From Limonium bicolor (lineage: Eukaryota; Streptophyta; Magnoliopsida; Caryophyllales; Plumbaginaceae), in NCBI GenBank assembly GCA_023374045.1, contig CM041777.1, forward strand, positions 461,495,827 through 461,559,826: DNA of 64,000 nt, read 5' to 3'. Shown here one piece after another: positions 11,681-20,217 of the stretch; positions within the stretch are counted from its first letter, which is position 1, and the number at the start of each line of letters is the position of its first letter. Both the position numbers and the translations under genes were made by a program. Below the pieces are notes generated by a model. That model saw only the letters and a program-made list of their open reading frames with translations, was not told the origin of the DNA and searched no databases.

Positions 11681-13600
11681 CTTCAGTTTTAAAATCTGTT
11701 TTTGGGTGTTTTCTTTACCCATTGTTTCCCCAATCTGTACCAATACTTCCCTACATGTTTACCACTCATTTAGATGTTCTAAATCACCTTAATTCATCCA
11801 CCAAACTTGCTACTCAATTCCTACACAACTTACACCAATCTTCATCATCTCATTTCAACACTTACATTATTTTTCTTCACACTAATGCTACAGATTTTGG
11901 TTTTCCACATCATGTTACAGATTTTTACCTTAACTCTTATTCTCCAATACTCCCTCAACTAATGTCACTCTTGGCATCTTAAGTACACTAGTTCACATCC
12001 TAACTCCATCCCACTTACCAACTCATTTTCAAATCTGTTTCAAAACACTAAACTACTCCCATTATACTCTCCAAATACTTCCTCTTCTTAAACACTTAAG
12101 TCCTCTCATTCCTACACAAAATTTGACATAGTCTCCCCTATATTTTTAACATTCTCCACACATTATTTCAGCTCACACATTCATATTCTCACCACCTGTT
12201 TACACAACACTTCTTATACACATTCCAACACTACTTCAACAACATAAATTCCTGCACACATACACATACTACCCATGGTTTTCCCAAGCTTTTAAAACTC
12301 GTTTAAAACTTCAAAACTGTTACAACATCATTCCTCCTCATACTACAATATACTTACTACTCATTACTCAATTTATTACTCATTTTACTACTCCCAAAAG
12401 CTGTTACAATACTACATACAAAACTAGCTCAAGGTATAGGTGATTACCTTGTGTTTCTAGTTTTTCTTTTCTTTCTTGCCTTCTTCTTCCTTCTTTCCTT
12501 CTTCTTTGTTCTTCCTCACACAATGCACAATACTACAACCACCATACCAATACACACTACCATTTAACATTCATTTTTGCACTAACCCTAGAATTTAAAT
12601 GATTTAGGGTTTAGAGATGAGTATTACCTTCCAATGAATGGATGAAGTTCTTGACTAGCAAGAGAACAATATTCCTAGCCCAAGGAGGAGCCAAAATCGG
12701 CTGGAACAAAGAGGCACCAAACAAGGTTTTAGTTGAATCTCGTTTTGCCCACAAGGCCTAGAAAATGATAGGTTTTCAAGGATGTTTTTACCTCAAAATG
12801 ACAAGGAGGTGAAGGTGCTTCTAATGGTGGACTTGAATCTTCAAATGGAGAATACCCATAAAAACGAAAGTTGAGCTTTTGGATTTTTGAAAGGAGGGAA
12901 ATGTTCTCCTTTGCAAGGGGATTCCAATGGTACTAATTTTGTAATTTTTGGAGTAAGATTAATGGGTTAACAAGAGGAGAGAAGGTGGAAGTTGAGTGAG
13001 CTCCTTCCTTTCTCCATGGTTGTTGCAGGAGCAAGAGAAAAACAGAGAGAATAGAGAAGGAAGGGGGGGTGCCAACGTGAGAGGAAGAGGGGAGTGAGGA
13101 GAGAGAGTTTCTTTTTCTTTCTTTATTCCTTTTGTCTTCTTGTGAGTTACAAACAATAAAGAGAGTGAGTGAGAGGAGGGGAAATCGGTTCCCCCTACAC
13201 ACACATACACATTTTTACTTTTTATTTACAAAGTGGACACACTAAGTTTGTTTATTTGCATTCTCACCCCACAACTTCCCGGTTGTTACAGTTTTTACTA
13301 ACCGGTAACCGTTTTCCGGAATTTTCTCGTTTAGTTAATTTTATTGGTTCTAAAGCTCCACTAACATTTATTAGTGACAATTTAGTTGACCAAAATTGTT
13401 ACGAGTCTGTTTGACCCGCTTAAAGTCACGTTTTCCCAGTTTCCTCGAAAAACGCGCTTTAAGGTTCGTTTATGCTTTTAACCCATTTTAAAGGTCCGTT
13501 TTCTTCGGGATTTGTTCCCTCATATTTATTTAAGTGTAATTAAGCCTTTAAAATTATAATTAGCCTAATTAATCACTGTTTTTAATTACGGGGTATTTCA

Positions 13601-13634
13601 ATCTACCCCCCTTAAGGAACTTTGCCCTCAAAGT
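13601..13634 (-). promoter_or_regulatory. Polypurine tract and adjoining hairpin of element B
   Basis: Minus strand reads AACTTTGAGGGCAAAGTT (hairpin, 7-bp stem), then CCTTAAGGGGGGTAGAT, then the 3' LTR. The tract is the plus-strand primer for reverse transcription. The hairpin directly upstream recurs in A, C and D. Confidence 0.9.
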
Positions 13635-14119
13635 TGCTCAAGGTTACGGTTTACCATTTCTATTCATTTGGCAAGCCAATTGCCACAATACATTCTACTA
13701 CCACCTTACAAGGTGTTCACAATTCTTACACTACCAGCATACACAAATCAGGTACCATACATCATACTCAGTTCAATTGCCATACACAATACTCAATCCA
13801 TACACAATACTCCATTCAATTCGCACATTCCACAATACATTCACAATACACTTCACAATGTCATTCGTGTCATATACCGTACAATACAAATGCGTTACTC
13901 ATTACACACATACCATACTCATTGTACTACATACTGAATACTACTAGCACTACTTTGTGCCAATACAATACAATTAGCACTACATGTGCCAACCAAAATA
14001 CAATTACAATACATACATACTACGCAATGCTAACCCGAAGCAATGCAAAAGCAAAAAGGCTCTACCCCCCTTAAAAGGGGTACGCCCCGTACCCTCCGTG
14101 CTATACGGATACTAGACAT
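13635..14119 (-). other. Element B 3' untranslated stretch
   Basis: About 480 bases between the pol stop and the PPT hairpin. It is rich in ATACA/ACAATAC-type low-complexity repeats on the plus strand (13740-14030). No coding signal beyond short simple-sequence frames. Confidence 0.7.
14061..14080 (-). promoter_or_regulatory. Second, internal polypurine tract of element B
   Basis: Minus strand CCCCTTTTAAGGGGGGTAGA, about 48 bases after the pol stop and about 460 bases before the true PPT. The purine core is identical to that at the LTR border, and CCCCTT-TT-AAGGGG can form a small hairpin. Confidence 0.65.
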
Positions 14120-14290
14120 CTAGTCTACAAACAGATTCGGGTACTTCGCCTTCATGGCGTCCTCTAATTCCCAAGTCGCTTCCTCGACATTGTGGTTAGA
14201 CCACAAGACCTTCACCATTCGTACTGATTTATGGCGAGTGTCTCTTGTCTTTGTATCAAGGATTCACAGTGGAGTCTCGACATATCTCAT
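14120..14290 (-). CDS. Chromodomain-like C-terminus of element B integrase
   Basis: Minus strand encodes ILDTKTR...[16 protein letters not shown]...YPNLF, then a stop. The VKVLW...EEATWE...YP.LF pattern is the chromodomain-type tail of plant chromoviruses, which is thought to guide integration to particular chromatin. It follows the integrase core, separated by one frame change near 14270. Confidence 0.8.
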
Positions 14291-15548
14291 CGTTGGCTCT
14301 AGGGATAAGTGTTCGGGTTCTAATACATGAGAGGGATCTGCTATGTATTTCTTGAGTTGTGACACATGAAAGACATCATGGACACGCCCCAATTCTTCAG
14401 GCAATGCTAGCCTATAAGCTACGGCTCCAATCCTCTCGGTAATGGCATACGGGCCTACAAATTTTGGGCCCAGCTTGCCCTTTTGGCCAAATCGAAAGAC
14501 GCCCTTCATAGGTGAGACACGCAAGAACACTTGGTCGCCCACGGCGAACTCAAGGTCGCGTCGTCGCACATCCGCATAGGATTTCTGTCTATCTTGGGCT
14601 GCTTTCATATTTGCTCGGATTTGTTGTACCTCAGCTTGTACTTGTTCCAAATACTCCGGTCCTATGATGACCGCTTCGCTTGACTCATCCCAACACAACG
14701 GGGTACGACAAGGTCTACCATACAAAGCTTGGAACGGCGACATCTTAATCGAAGCATGGTAGCTATTGTTATATGAAAACTCGATAAGATGAAGCTTATC
14801 AATCCAGCTCCCCTGGAAGTCTAAGGCACATGCCCTAAGCATATCCTTTAGTGTCTGGATGGTCCTTTCTGTCTGACCGTCGGTCTGTGGATGGAAGCGG
14901 TGCTAAGCTTCAACTCAGTACCAACGCTTCCCGTGTTGCTCTCCAGTATCTCGAAAGAAATCTGGTGTCGCGGTCAGATACAATGGTTTTCGGGACTCCG
15001 TGGTGTCGATGATCTCCTTGTCGAATAGCTCCGCGAGCTTCGCCACCTTCCAGGTGTCCTTCATCGGTATGAATCGGGCAACCTTGGTGGCGATCGACTA
15101 CTACCCAGATCATGTTGAGTCCTCCCCTAGCAGGTGGGAGTCCAACAACAAAATCCATAGAGATATCGTGGAATTTCCACTCCGGAATGGGCATGGATTG
15201 CACCATTCCTCCCGGTCTTCGGTGCTCGAACTTCACCTTCTGGCATGTGAGACACCTCAGAACATACTCAGTCACGTCTGATTTCATTCCTGACCACCAG
15301 AAGTACCTCTTCATGTCTTTGTACATTTTAGAGGCTCCCGGATGGACATGCAATGTCGAACAATGTGACTCTCGCAGAATGCGATCCCTTAGCTCAGCAT
15401 TGCTTCGGGGGACGCATAATCTGCCATTCAAACGGATCAGACCATCTTCATGCAATTTGAAGTCGTACTTTCGGCTCTCGAAGGTACCATCTGTGATTTT
15501 CTGTCTGATCTCTGTGAAGTAAGGGTCGCTCAACTGAGCGTCTCGCAC
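14264..15548 (-). CDS. Integrase of element B (frameshifted)
   Basis: The N-terminal zinc-binding part has paired histidines ([10 protein letters not shown]) and CLTC. The core shows the first catalytic Asp in SMDFVVGLP, the second in IVSDRDTRF and the Glu in [10 protein letters not shown]. It continues through [19 protein letters not shown] and the C-terminal [19 protein letters not shown]...[13 protein letters not shown]. Frames change in the core around 15060-15110 and again between about 14850 and 14935, so the DDE set is present but split over frames. Family function: strand transfer of cDNA ends into host DNA. Confidence 0.88.
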
Positions 15549-15599
15549 CTCGTACCAAGCTAGAAGAAGCGAGTAGCGAGTAGCGAATGGAGCGAGTGT

Positions 15600-15997
15600 G
15601 CTCGACGACTCAGGGCGTCGGCTACAACGTTTGCCTTCCCTTCTTTATACTGGAGGTTGATGTCGTAATCGAGAGGAACTCCATCCACCTCCTCTGTCTT
15701 AGATTCATTCTTCTGGTGAATACATACTGCAAACTTTTGTGGTCGGAGTAGATGGTGATGCTTACCCCATAGAGATAGTGTCGCCATATCTTCAAGGCGA
15801 AGACAATGGCTCCTAACTCTAGATCATGTGTCGGGTAATTCTCCTCATGCTTTTTCAGCTGGCGAGAGCATAGGCTACTACCTTGCCATGCTGCATGAGT
15901 ACGCATCCCATGCCCTTGCCCGATGCATCACAATACACCTCAAATCCCTCTGTGCCCTCTGGAAGTGTGAGAATTGGCGCTGAGGTCAATGAGTCTT
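15600..15997 (-). CDS. RNase H of element B (frameshifted)
   Basis: Recognisable by [18 protein letters not shown] (catalytic Glu region), [24 protein letters not shown] (catalytic Asp) and [11 protein letters not shown] at the C-terminus. The frame changes near 15725 and again upstream near 15900. It degrades template RNA during reverse transcription. It sits between RT and integrase with no gap, as usual for Ty3/gypsy. Confidence 0.85.
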
Positions 15998-16870
15998 TTA
16001 GTTCTGGAAGGATACCTCGCACTCGCTTGTCCATACAAACGGTGCATCTTTCTTCATCAATGACGTCATGGGCTTAGCGACTTTTGAGAAGTCCTTTACA
16101 AACCTCCGGTAATAACCGGCTAAACCAAGAAAGCTCCGGATATCGGTAACAGTCTTAGGTCTAGGCCATGATCGCACTGCTTCGATTTTGGATGGATCTA
16201 CTGAAATGCCCACGCTCGAGATGACATGACCGAGGAATGATACCTGATCTAGCCAAAACTCGCATTTGGAGAACTTCGCATACAGCTGGTTCTCGCGCAG
16301 TGTCTCAAGTACTCTTCTCAATGGTTTTCATGCTCTTCTAGTGACTTCGAATACACAAGGATGTCGATGAATACTACTACTGAAGTGTCCAGCTGATCAC
16401 TGAATAACCGATTCATTAGGTCCATGAATTTGGCTGGTGCGTTAGACAAACCGAATGGCATCACCGTGAATTCGTAGTGGCCATATCTTGTTCGGAATGC
16501 TGTTTTCTCAATATCTTGCTCTTTGATAGCAATTTGGTGTATCCGGATCGGAGATCAATCTTAGAAAGAGACGATGCCCTTCAACTGATCGAACAGGTCG
16601 TCGATGCGTGGCAATGGATTTGTTCTTTACTGTGACCGCATTCAATTCGCGGTAGTCGATGCAGAGGCGGAGACTACCGTCCTTCTTCTTCACGAAGAGG
16701 ACCGGTGCTCCCCAGGGTGATACGCTCGGGCGTATAAACCCTTTGTCGAGTAGATCATGTAGTTGCTCTTTGAGTTCTGCCATTTCTGCTGGTGCCACGG
16801 TATGGTGCCCTAGCAATGGGACCAGTACCCGGTAAGGTCGATTTCAAACTCTACCGCTCTCTGTGGTGGC
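15998..16870 (-). pseudogene. Reverse transcriptase of element B, missing one catalytic Asp
   Basis: Motifs in order: [53 protein letters not shown], the MPFGL...[11 protein letters not shown] block, the active-site strand, then SFLGHVIS and the thumb/connection region [11 protein letters not shown]. The active site normally reads FIDDILVYS. Here (about 16356-16369) it reads FIDILVYS, lacking one Asp codon through a 3-base loss. Frames also shift near 16560-16600 and 16320. As written the enzyme would be inactive. Confidence 0.88.
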
Positions 16871-16899
16871 ATACCAGGTAGCTCTTTCGGAAATACATC

Positions 16900-17478
16900 A
16901 GGGAATTCTGAGACTACTGCTACATCATCACTGAACTCTGGATCTCCTCCAGGTCTTGCACATGGCATAAATACACTTCATGTCCTTTCTGAGCTCCCGA
17001 TACATTGCCATAGCGGAGATGACTGTAGTTGAAGGCTCTCTCGGTCTCTGGCGGTATGAAACAGTGACCCCAGATGGACTCTTGAGCAGCAATCGGTGCT
17101 CGGCGCATAGGATCCGTCCTTGTGCCGCTCCAACCAGTTCATTCCAATTATCAAGTCGAATCCCAATCCGTTGAATTCAATGAAGGAAATGGGAAACGCT
17201 TCACCTTTGATTTGAATGGTGGCGGTGTGGTAATACTTAGTACACTTTACCCGCTCCTTCGACGGGAGAGTAACCAAGAAATTTGGTAGCTCATCTGCGT
17301 CTAGCCCCAACCTTGTAGCGAATGATGGCGATACAAAGGTGTGAGAGGCGCCGGAGTCGAATAATACTGAGGCTTCGATGCCGTTTACTGGGAATGTTCC
17401 CGTTAGAATGGTGCCGCTCTTGCCGGCTTGTTCTTCGGTGAGGATGCTCAGGTTACCTTCGGTACCGAGTCCACAAAC
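16900..17478 (-). CDS. Aspartic protease of element B and link to RT
   Basis: Open from the candidate acceptor at 17478. GTFPVNGIEASVLFDSGASH carries the retropepsin DSG (codons near 17360), followed by FATRLGLDADELPNF, KYYHTATIQIKGEAFPISF and GFDLIIGMNWLERH, where LIIGMNWL is the usual flap-distal strand. A frameshift follows near 17130; beyond it the peptide continues as the normal linker toward EFPDVFPKELPGMP before RT. It cleaves the Gag-Pol precursor. Confidence 0.88.
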
Positions 17479-17631
17479 CTATGATTCATTGCATTCAGTG
17501 ATAGATTATAAGTAAAGATGGTGGAACGCAAGTGGAATTTAATAACCAACACTGCTTTTATTGAATAACCAACCATCATACATACTGTGTCTCTAATACA
17601 CGTTACTACTGGATTACATGCTACTACAAGA
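17479..17631 (-). other. Spacer between AlkB stop and protease acceptor, with AATAAA
   Basis: About 150 non-coding bases in element B. On the minus strand an AATAAA (17557-17562) lies about 70 bases after the AlkB stop, and a splice-acceptor-like CATAG ends the spacer at 17479. It could serve as 3' UTR for an AlkB transcript and as intron for a pol transcript. Both roles are inferred. Confidence 0.55.
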
Positions 17632-18367
17632 TTAATACTTTCTAAAGGTAAGGTTCAGGCGTCCTGGTTTCATGTGTGTGGCATTGATTATTGCCGGTGG
17701 TGCCGTATTCAACTTGATCTTCTGGATCCCGTGATACAGCAACCTTGATTTTCCACCCATGATTAGAACATCTCCTGATCTCAATACCAATTTCTCTGCG
17801 AGGTCCACACGCTTCTCCTCGCTATACAAAAATACGGCGTCATCACCAATGGACCAAGACACTACGGGCACTCCTAGTTCAAGAGATTCCGCTGTCTCGT
17901 CCTTGTCTTGGTGTAGCCAAGTCGTCCTTCTTTCTCATAGAAGTTGACAATACATAGAGGTCTGCTTCAAGTGCAGGGACTGGTTCATCTTCACATTGTT
18001 GTGTGATTTCTACAGCTTGAGTGACAAGCATTTGGAATTTAGGGGGTATTGCTGGAGGTGTTGCTCCATCTCCTGCTCGCGTCGTTTGGTATGTCTTGGT
18101 ATAAGGGTTATCCTTTCCCAAGCACATCATTTTCAGCTTCATTGTAGCTCCACCGGGGAATTCGGGTGTATAAAATCCTCCTGGACCCATTCCTAACTCG
18201 TTGCATCGTCGGATGATTGAAACTTGTGCTTCGGGTGTCAGGTATCCTTTTAATAAATCATACCTGGGCGGATGACCTGACACTGATTGTTGTCGAAGTG
18301 GTGAGTGGCGATGTCGGTCTCTTCATGAGGTGAGTTGAAGGTATTGGGTAACAGATAAGGAATTTCC
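17632..18367 (-). CDS. AlkB-type Fe(II)/2-oxoglutarate dioxygenase (ALKBH1-like) inside element B, frameshifted
   Basis: Lies between the gag zinc knuckles and protease, where Ty3/gypsy elements normally have nothing. The N-terminal half reads HPPRYDLLKGYLTPEAQ, GMGPGGFYTPEFPGGA, KLKMMCLGKD and DGATPPAIPPKF. Then come CIVNFYEKEGRLG, the iron-binding HxD as HQD (17905-17913), PVVSWSIGDDAVFLYS, SGDVLIMGGKSRLLYHGI with the distal His (17731-17733), and a C-terminal PGRLNLTFRKY with the 2-oxoglutarate Arg (17641-17643), ending at a stop like host ALKBH1 proteins. Two frame changes (about 17955-17962 and 17914-17918) and one in-frame TGA (18323-18325) break it. The family removes methyl groups from nucleic acid bases; plant and animal ALKBH1 members have been linked to N6-methyladenine in DNA and m1A in RNA. 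The substrate here is unknown. The start is set at the splice-acceptor-like CTTAG|GG. Confidence 0.85.
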
Positions 18368-18554
18368 CTAAGGTGGTAAATTACATCTAGTGTGAGTTCT
18401 AGGCTTACTAATTCATTTCATGCTCAATACATACTTCCATGTTACTTACTCATGCTCAATTTCATACTTCAAGTACTTACGCATTCATGCTTTCATTCAT
18501 ACAATTATTAATACTTAGTCATGCTCTTCAAGGATTAAAGGTTACGGTAGTTAC
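18368..18554 (-). other. Candidate intron 3 of element B (gag to AlkB)
   Basis: 187 bases with donor CAG|GTAACT (18554) and acceptor ACCTTAG|GG (18368) on the minus strand. AT-rich, with stops in the frames on either side. Both joined exons are in phase 0. Splicing is inferred from sites and frame only. Confidence 0.6.
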
Positions 18555-18895
18555 CTGGGCCGGACTTAGTCCCGGTCCCGTCACGGTCAATGATGTGTAA
18601 GGCCGGCTGCCTCTGCGGTGCGCCCTTCTGCGGACCTCGGGATCCCTGTCCCTGTGAGGTGTGCTGGGCATGAGCATCGCCAGATGCAACCTCCTTGCCT
18701 CACGCTGCTTGTAGCCCTGATAGTTGCCCTTGGGCTTCGAGTTCTCTAGGCATGCATTAGCACGGTGCCCTGGCTTCTGGCAAGTGTAGCAGCGGATCTC
18801 CCTTCCTTGGCAATCTGTGCCGGGATGATCCTTGTTGCAGTTACGGCATATGTAGCTGCGGCCATCAGATTGGTTTTCCTGGCCAAATCCAGAAC
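18555..18895 (-). CDS. gag: Element B gag exon 3: zinc knuckles
   Basis: Contains CRNCNKDHPGTDC (C-X2-C-X3-H-X4-C, slightly short) followed by a canonical knuckle CYTCQKPGHRANAC (C-X2-C-X4-H-X4-C), then a basic Arg-rich tail ending GPGLSPAQ at a CAG|GTAACT donor. This is the nucleocapsid part of Gag, which binds genomic RNA. It begins at a convincing acceptor, with TTGCTAAC branch-like sequence upstream. The donor is in phase with both the AlkB exon and the protease exon. Confidence 0.85.
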
Positions 18896-18986
18896 CTATA
18901 GCTTCCAAGTTAGCAAGGTTCGGTATACTTACAATACTCCACATACATACTAATTCACAAGTGTACTAATTCGGTTTGGTTCTTAC
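18896..18986 (-). other. Candidate intron 2 of element B (within gag)
   Basis: 91 bases, donor AGGG|GTAAGAACC, acceptor GCTATAG|GTTC with CTTGCTAAC about 20 bases upstream as a branch-like site. Removing it joins SQPYR to GSGFGQ in frame. The size is typical of plant introns. Confidence 0.7.
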
Positions 18987-19247
18987 CCCTGTAGGGCTGA
19001 GACCTCAGTGGCTTCGCTGCCACTGGTGCGGTGTAGGCAATCTGTAATCAGCTGTGCCTTCTCAGCATGGGCACCGCCGTCTCCGGAAGTGTTCTTTGAT
19101 GGGAATGCTTCCCCTTCCTTTTCTTCCAAGGTTTGGATTGGTTTTGGTCATCGGAGGGTTTTTGTTGCTTGCCTTGCGCTTGAGCGCTTGATCTTCATCC
19201 CTCAGCTGGCATGTGATCTCCACTCGGGAGGCAGCATGGTAACACTC
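18987..19247 (-). pseudogene. gag: Element B gag exon 2: linker after capsid
   Basis: Begins ECYHAASRVEITCQLRDED, the helix that normally ends the gag core, then a Lys-rich linker and APVAAKPLRSQPYR leading to the knuckles. A frame change near 19150-19170 and a TGA at 19048-19050 interrupt it. The homology is to the Gag region between the retrotrans_gag core and the zinc knuckles. Confidence 0.7.
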
Positions 19248-19333
19248 CTGAATTACTTAGGCGTTAGGTTACACTTACATACGGGAATACTAATTCACAT
19301 TACTCATGGCTTTTAAGGGTTCAACTTGTTTAC
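19248..19333 (-). other. Candidate intron 1 of element B (within gag core)
   Basis: 86 bases, donor CTTCAG|GTAAACA, acceptor AATTCAG|GAG on the minus strand, with a CCTAACG branch-like site. Reading through gives VNKLNP and a stop. Removal joins RFTSLQ to ECYHAAS in phase 0, restoring the usual gag core order. Confidence 0.7.
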
Positions 19334-19991
19334 CTGAAGGGAGGTAAACCGTGTGAAGCCCATGCCATACCGGAGTCGATGGCTCAATCCGCCGTAGAAG
19401 CGGTCGACCAAGACTTGGCCGGTATACCCAAGGTCGGGTAGAAGTCTGAGAAGAGAGGTGAAGGTGCGGTAATATTCATCAACCGTCATCTTCTCGGTCA
19501 TTTTCAGTGCATCGAGCTCAAGCCTTTTCTTGGTCTTGACATGCTCGGGGTAATACTTAGATCGGAGGAGAGAGGTGAATGCTTCCCATCCGAATGCAGG
19601 ATCAGCTACGTGCTCGGCCTTAATGAGCTTCCACCAGTCCATAGCCGCGTCTTTGAGGTAGTACGCAGCTATCCTCACTCGAACTCCAGCGGGAGTCTCA
19701 AGTGTCTCGAAGGCCGTCTCCATTTCAGAGAGATAAGCCTCGAGCTTGGGGGGTCGCTCTCGCCTCTAAAGCATGGAGGTCGAAGGTTGGCGACTGCTTT
19801 TACCCAATTGGTCTCACGGGGATGAGGTGGGTCGGGCTGCTGCTGCTGTGCTGCTGCTGAGTTTGTTGTACAGCAGTGATTACATCCGGTAGCATCTGTG
19901 CTACCGTGGCGGCGACGATTTTAGCTATCGTCTGCGCGCTTGGTCCGTCACTAGTCCCTCCTCTGGGACGACCTGGACCTCGTCCTGACAT
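19334..19991 (-). pseudogene. gag: Element B gag exon 1: N-terminus and capsid core, frameshifted
   Basis: ATG at 19989-19991 opens MSGRGPGRPRGG, a basic start. A Gln/Ser repeat (19839-19862) follows, then RETNWVKAVANLRPPCFRGESD and the retrotrans_gag core: YLKDAAMDWWKL, WEAFTSLLRSKYYPEHVKTKK and MTVDEYYRTFTSLLRLLPDL. Frames change in the Gln repeat and at a six-base G run (19748-19753 on the plus strand). It forms the virus-like particle shell. The start is chosen because it is the first ATG after the PBS leader with Gag-like composition. Confidence 0.85.
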
Positions 19992-20200
19992 CTAAACAAG
20001 TGTGGATTACATTAGATGTCATGATACTATGACCTCATGGTCTTGATTCAAACAATGGTATCGTCTTTGCAGACGTTAAGGGTATCCGTTGTTAACAACG
20101 GTAGTTCCTAGTTAGGTTTCTAAGTATCCGTCTTAAGACAGTTGAAATCCTAACTCGGTAATCACTACACTTAGGATTCTAATCATCAGAGCGAGACTTC
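19992..20200 (-). other. Element B leader between PBS and gag
   Basis: About 210 bases of untranslated leader. It includes short imperfect repeats of ATCCTAACTCGGTA/GGAACTACCGT type and the 3' arm of the PBS stem-loop (20185-20194). Confidence 0.6.
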
Positions 20201-20212
20201 ACTCTGATACCA
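20201..20212 (-). promoter_or_regulatory. Primer binding site of element B
   Basis: Minus strand TGGTATCAGAGT, matching the tRNA-iMet PBS except for the last base. It is five bases from the 5' LTR end. ATCAGAGTGA can pair with TCGCTCTGAT just downstream (G-T allowed), so it sits in a stem-loop like those of A and C. Confidence 0.9.
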
Positions 20213-20217
20213 CTTTT

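Larger units (their letters stand above)
9590..13600 (-). mobile_element. Element B, 3' LTR
   Basis: On the minus strand it starts TGAAATACCCCG at 13600 and ends GGGGTGTTACA at 9590. It matches 20218-24148 with mostly 1-4 base length differences. The ends resemble those of elements A, C, D and E, so all five belong to one terminal-sequence superfamily. It carries the hairpin array at 11282-11680 and the hairpin cassette at about 10048-10140. Confidence 0.95.
14120..17478 (-). pseudogene. pol: Element B pol region (protease to chromodomain), frameshifted
   Basis: Encodes, in order, an aspartic protease, reverse transcriptase, RNase H, integrase and chromodomain; domain entries follow. The reading frame shifts several times, so no single open frame covers it. 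The upstream limit 17478 is a candidate splice acceptor (minus strand ATAG|GTTTG), open in frame up to the protease motif. The stop TAG is at 14120-14122. Pol processes Gag-Pol, copies genomic RNA into cDNA and inserts it. Most breaks are single-base changes; whether they are mutations or consensus errors cannot be decided from this sequence. Confidence 0.9.
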
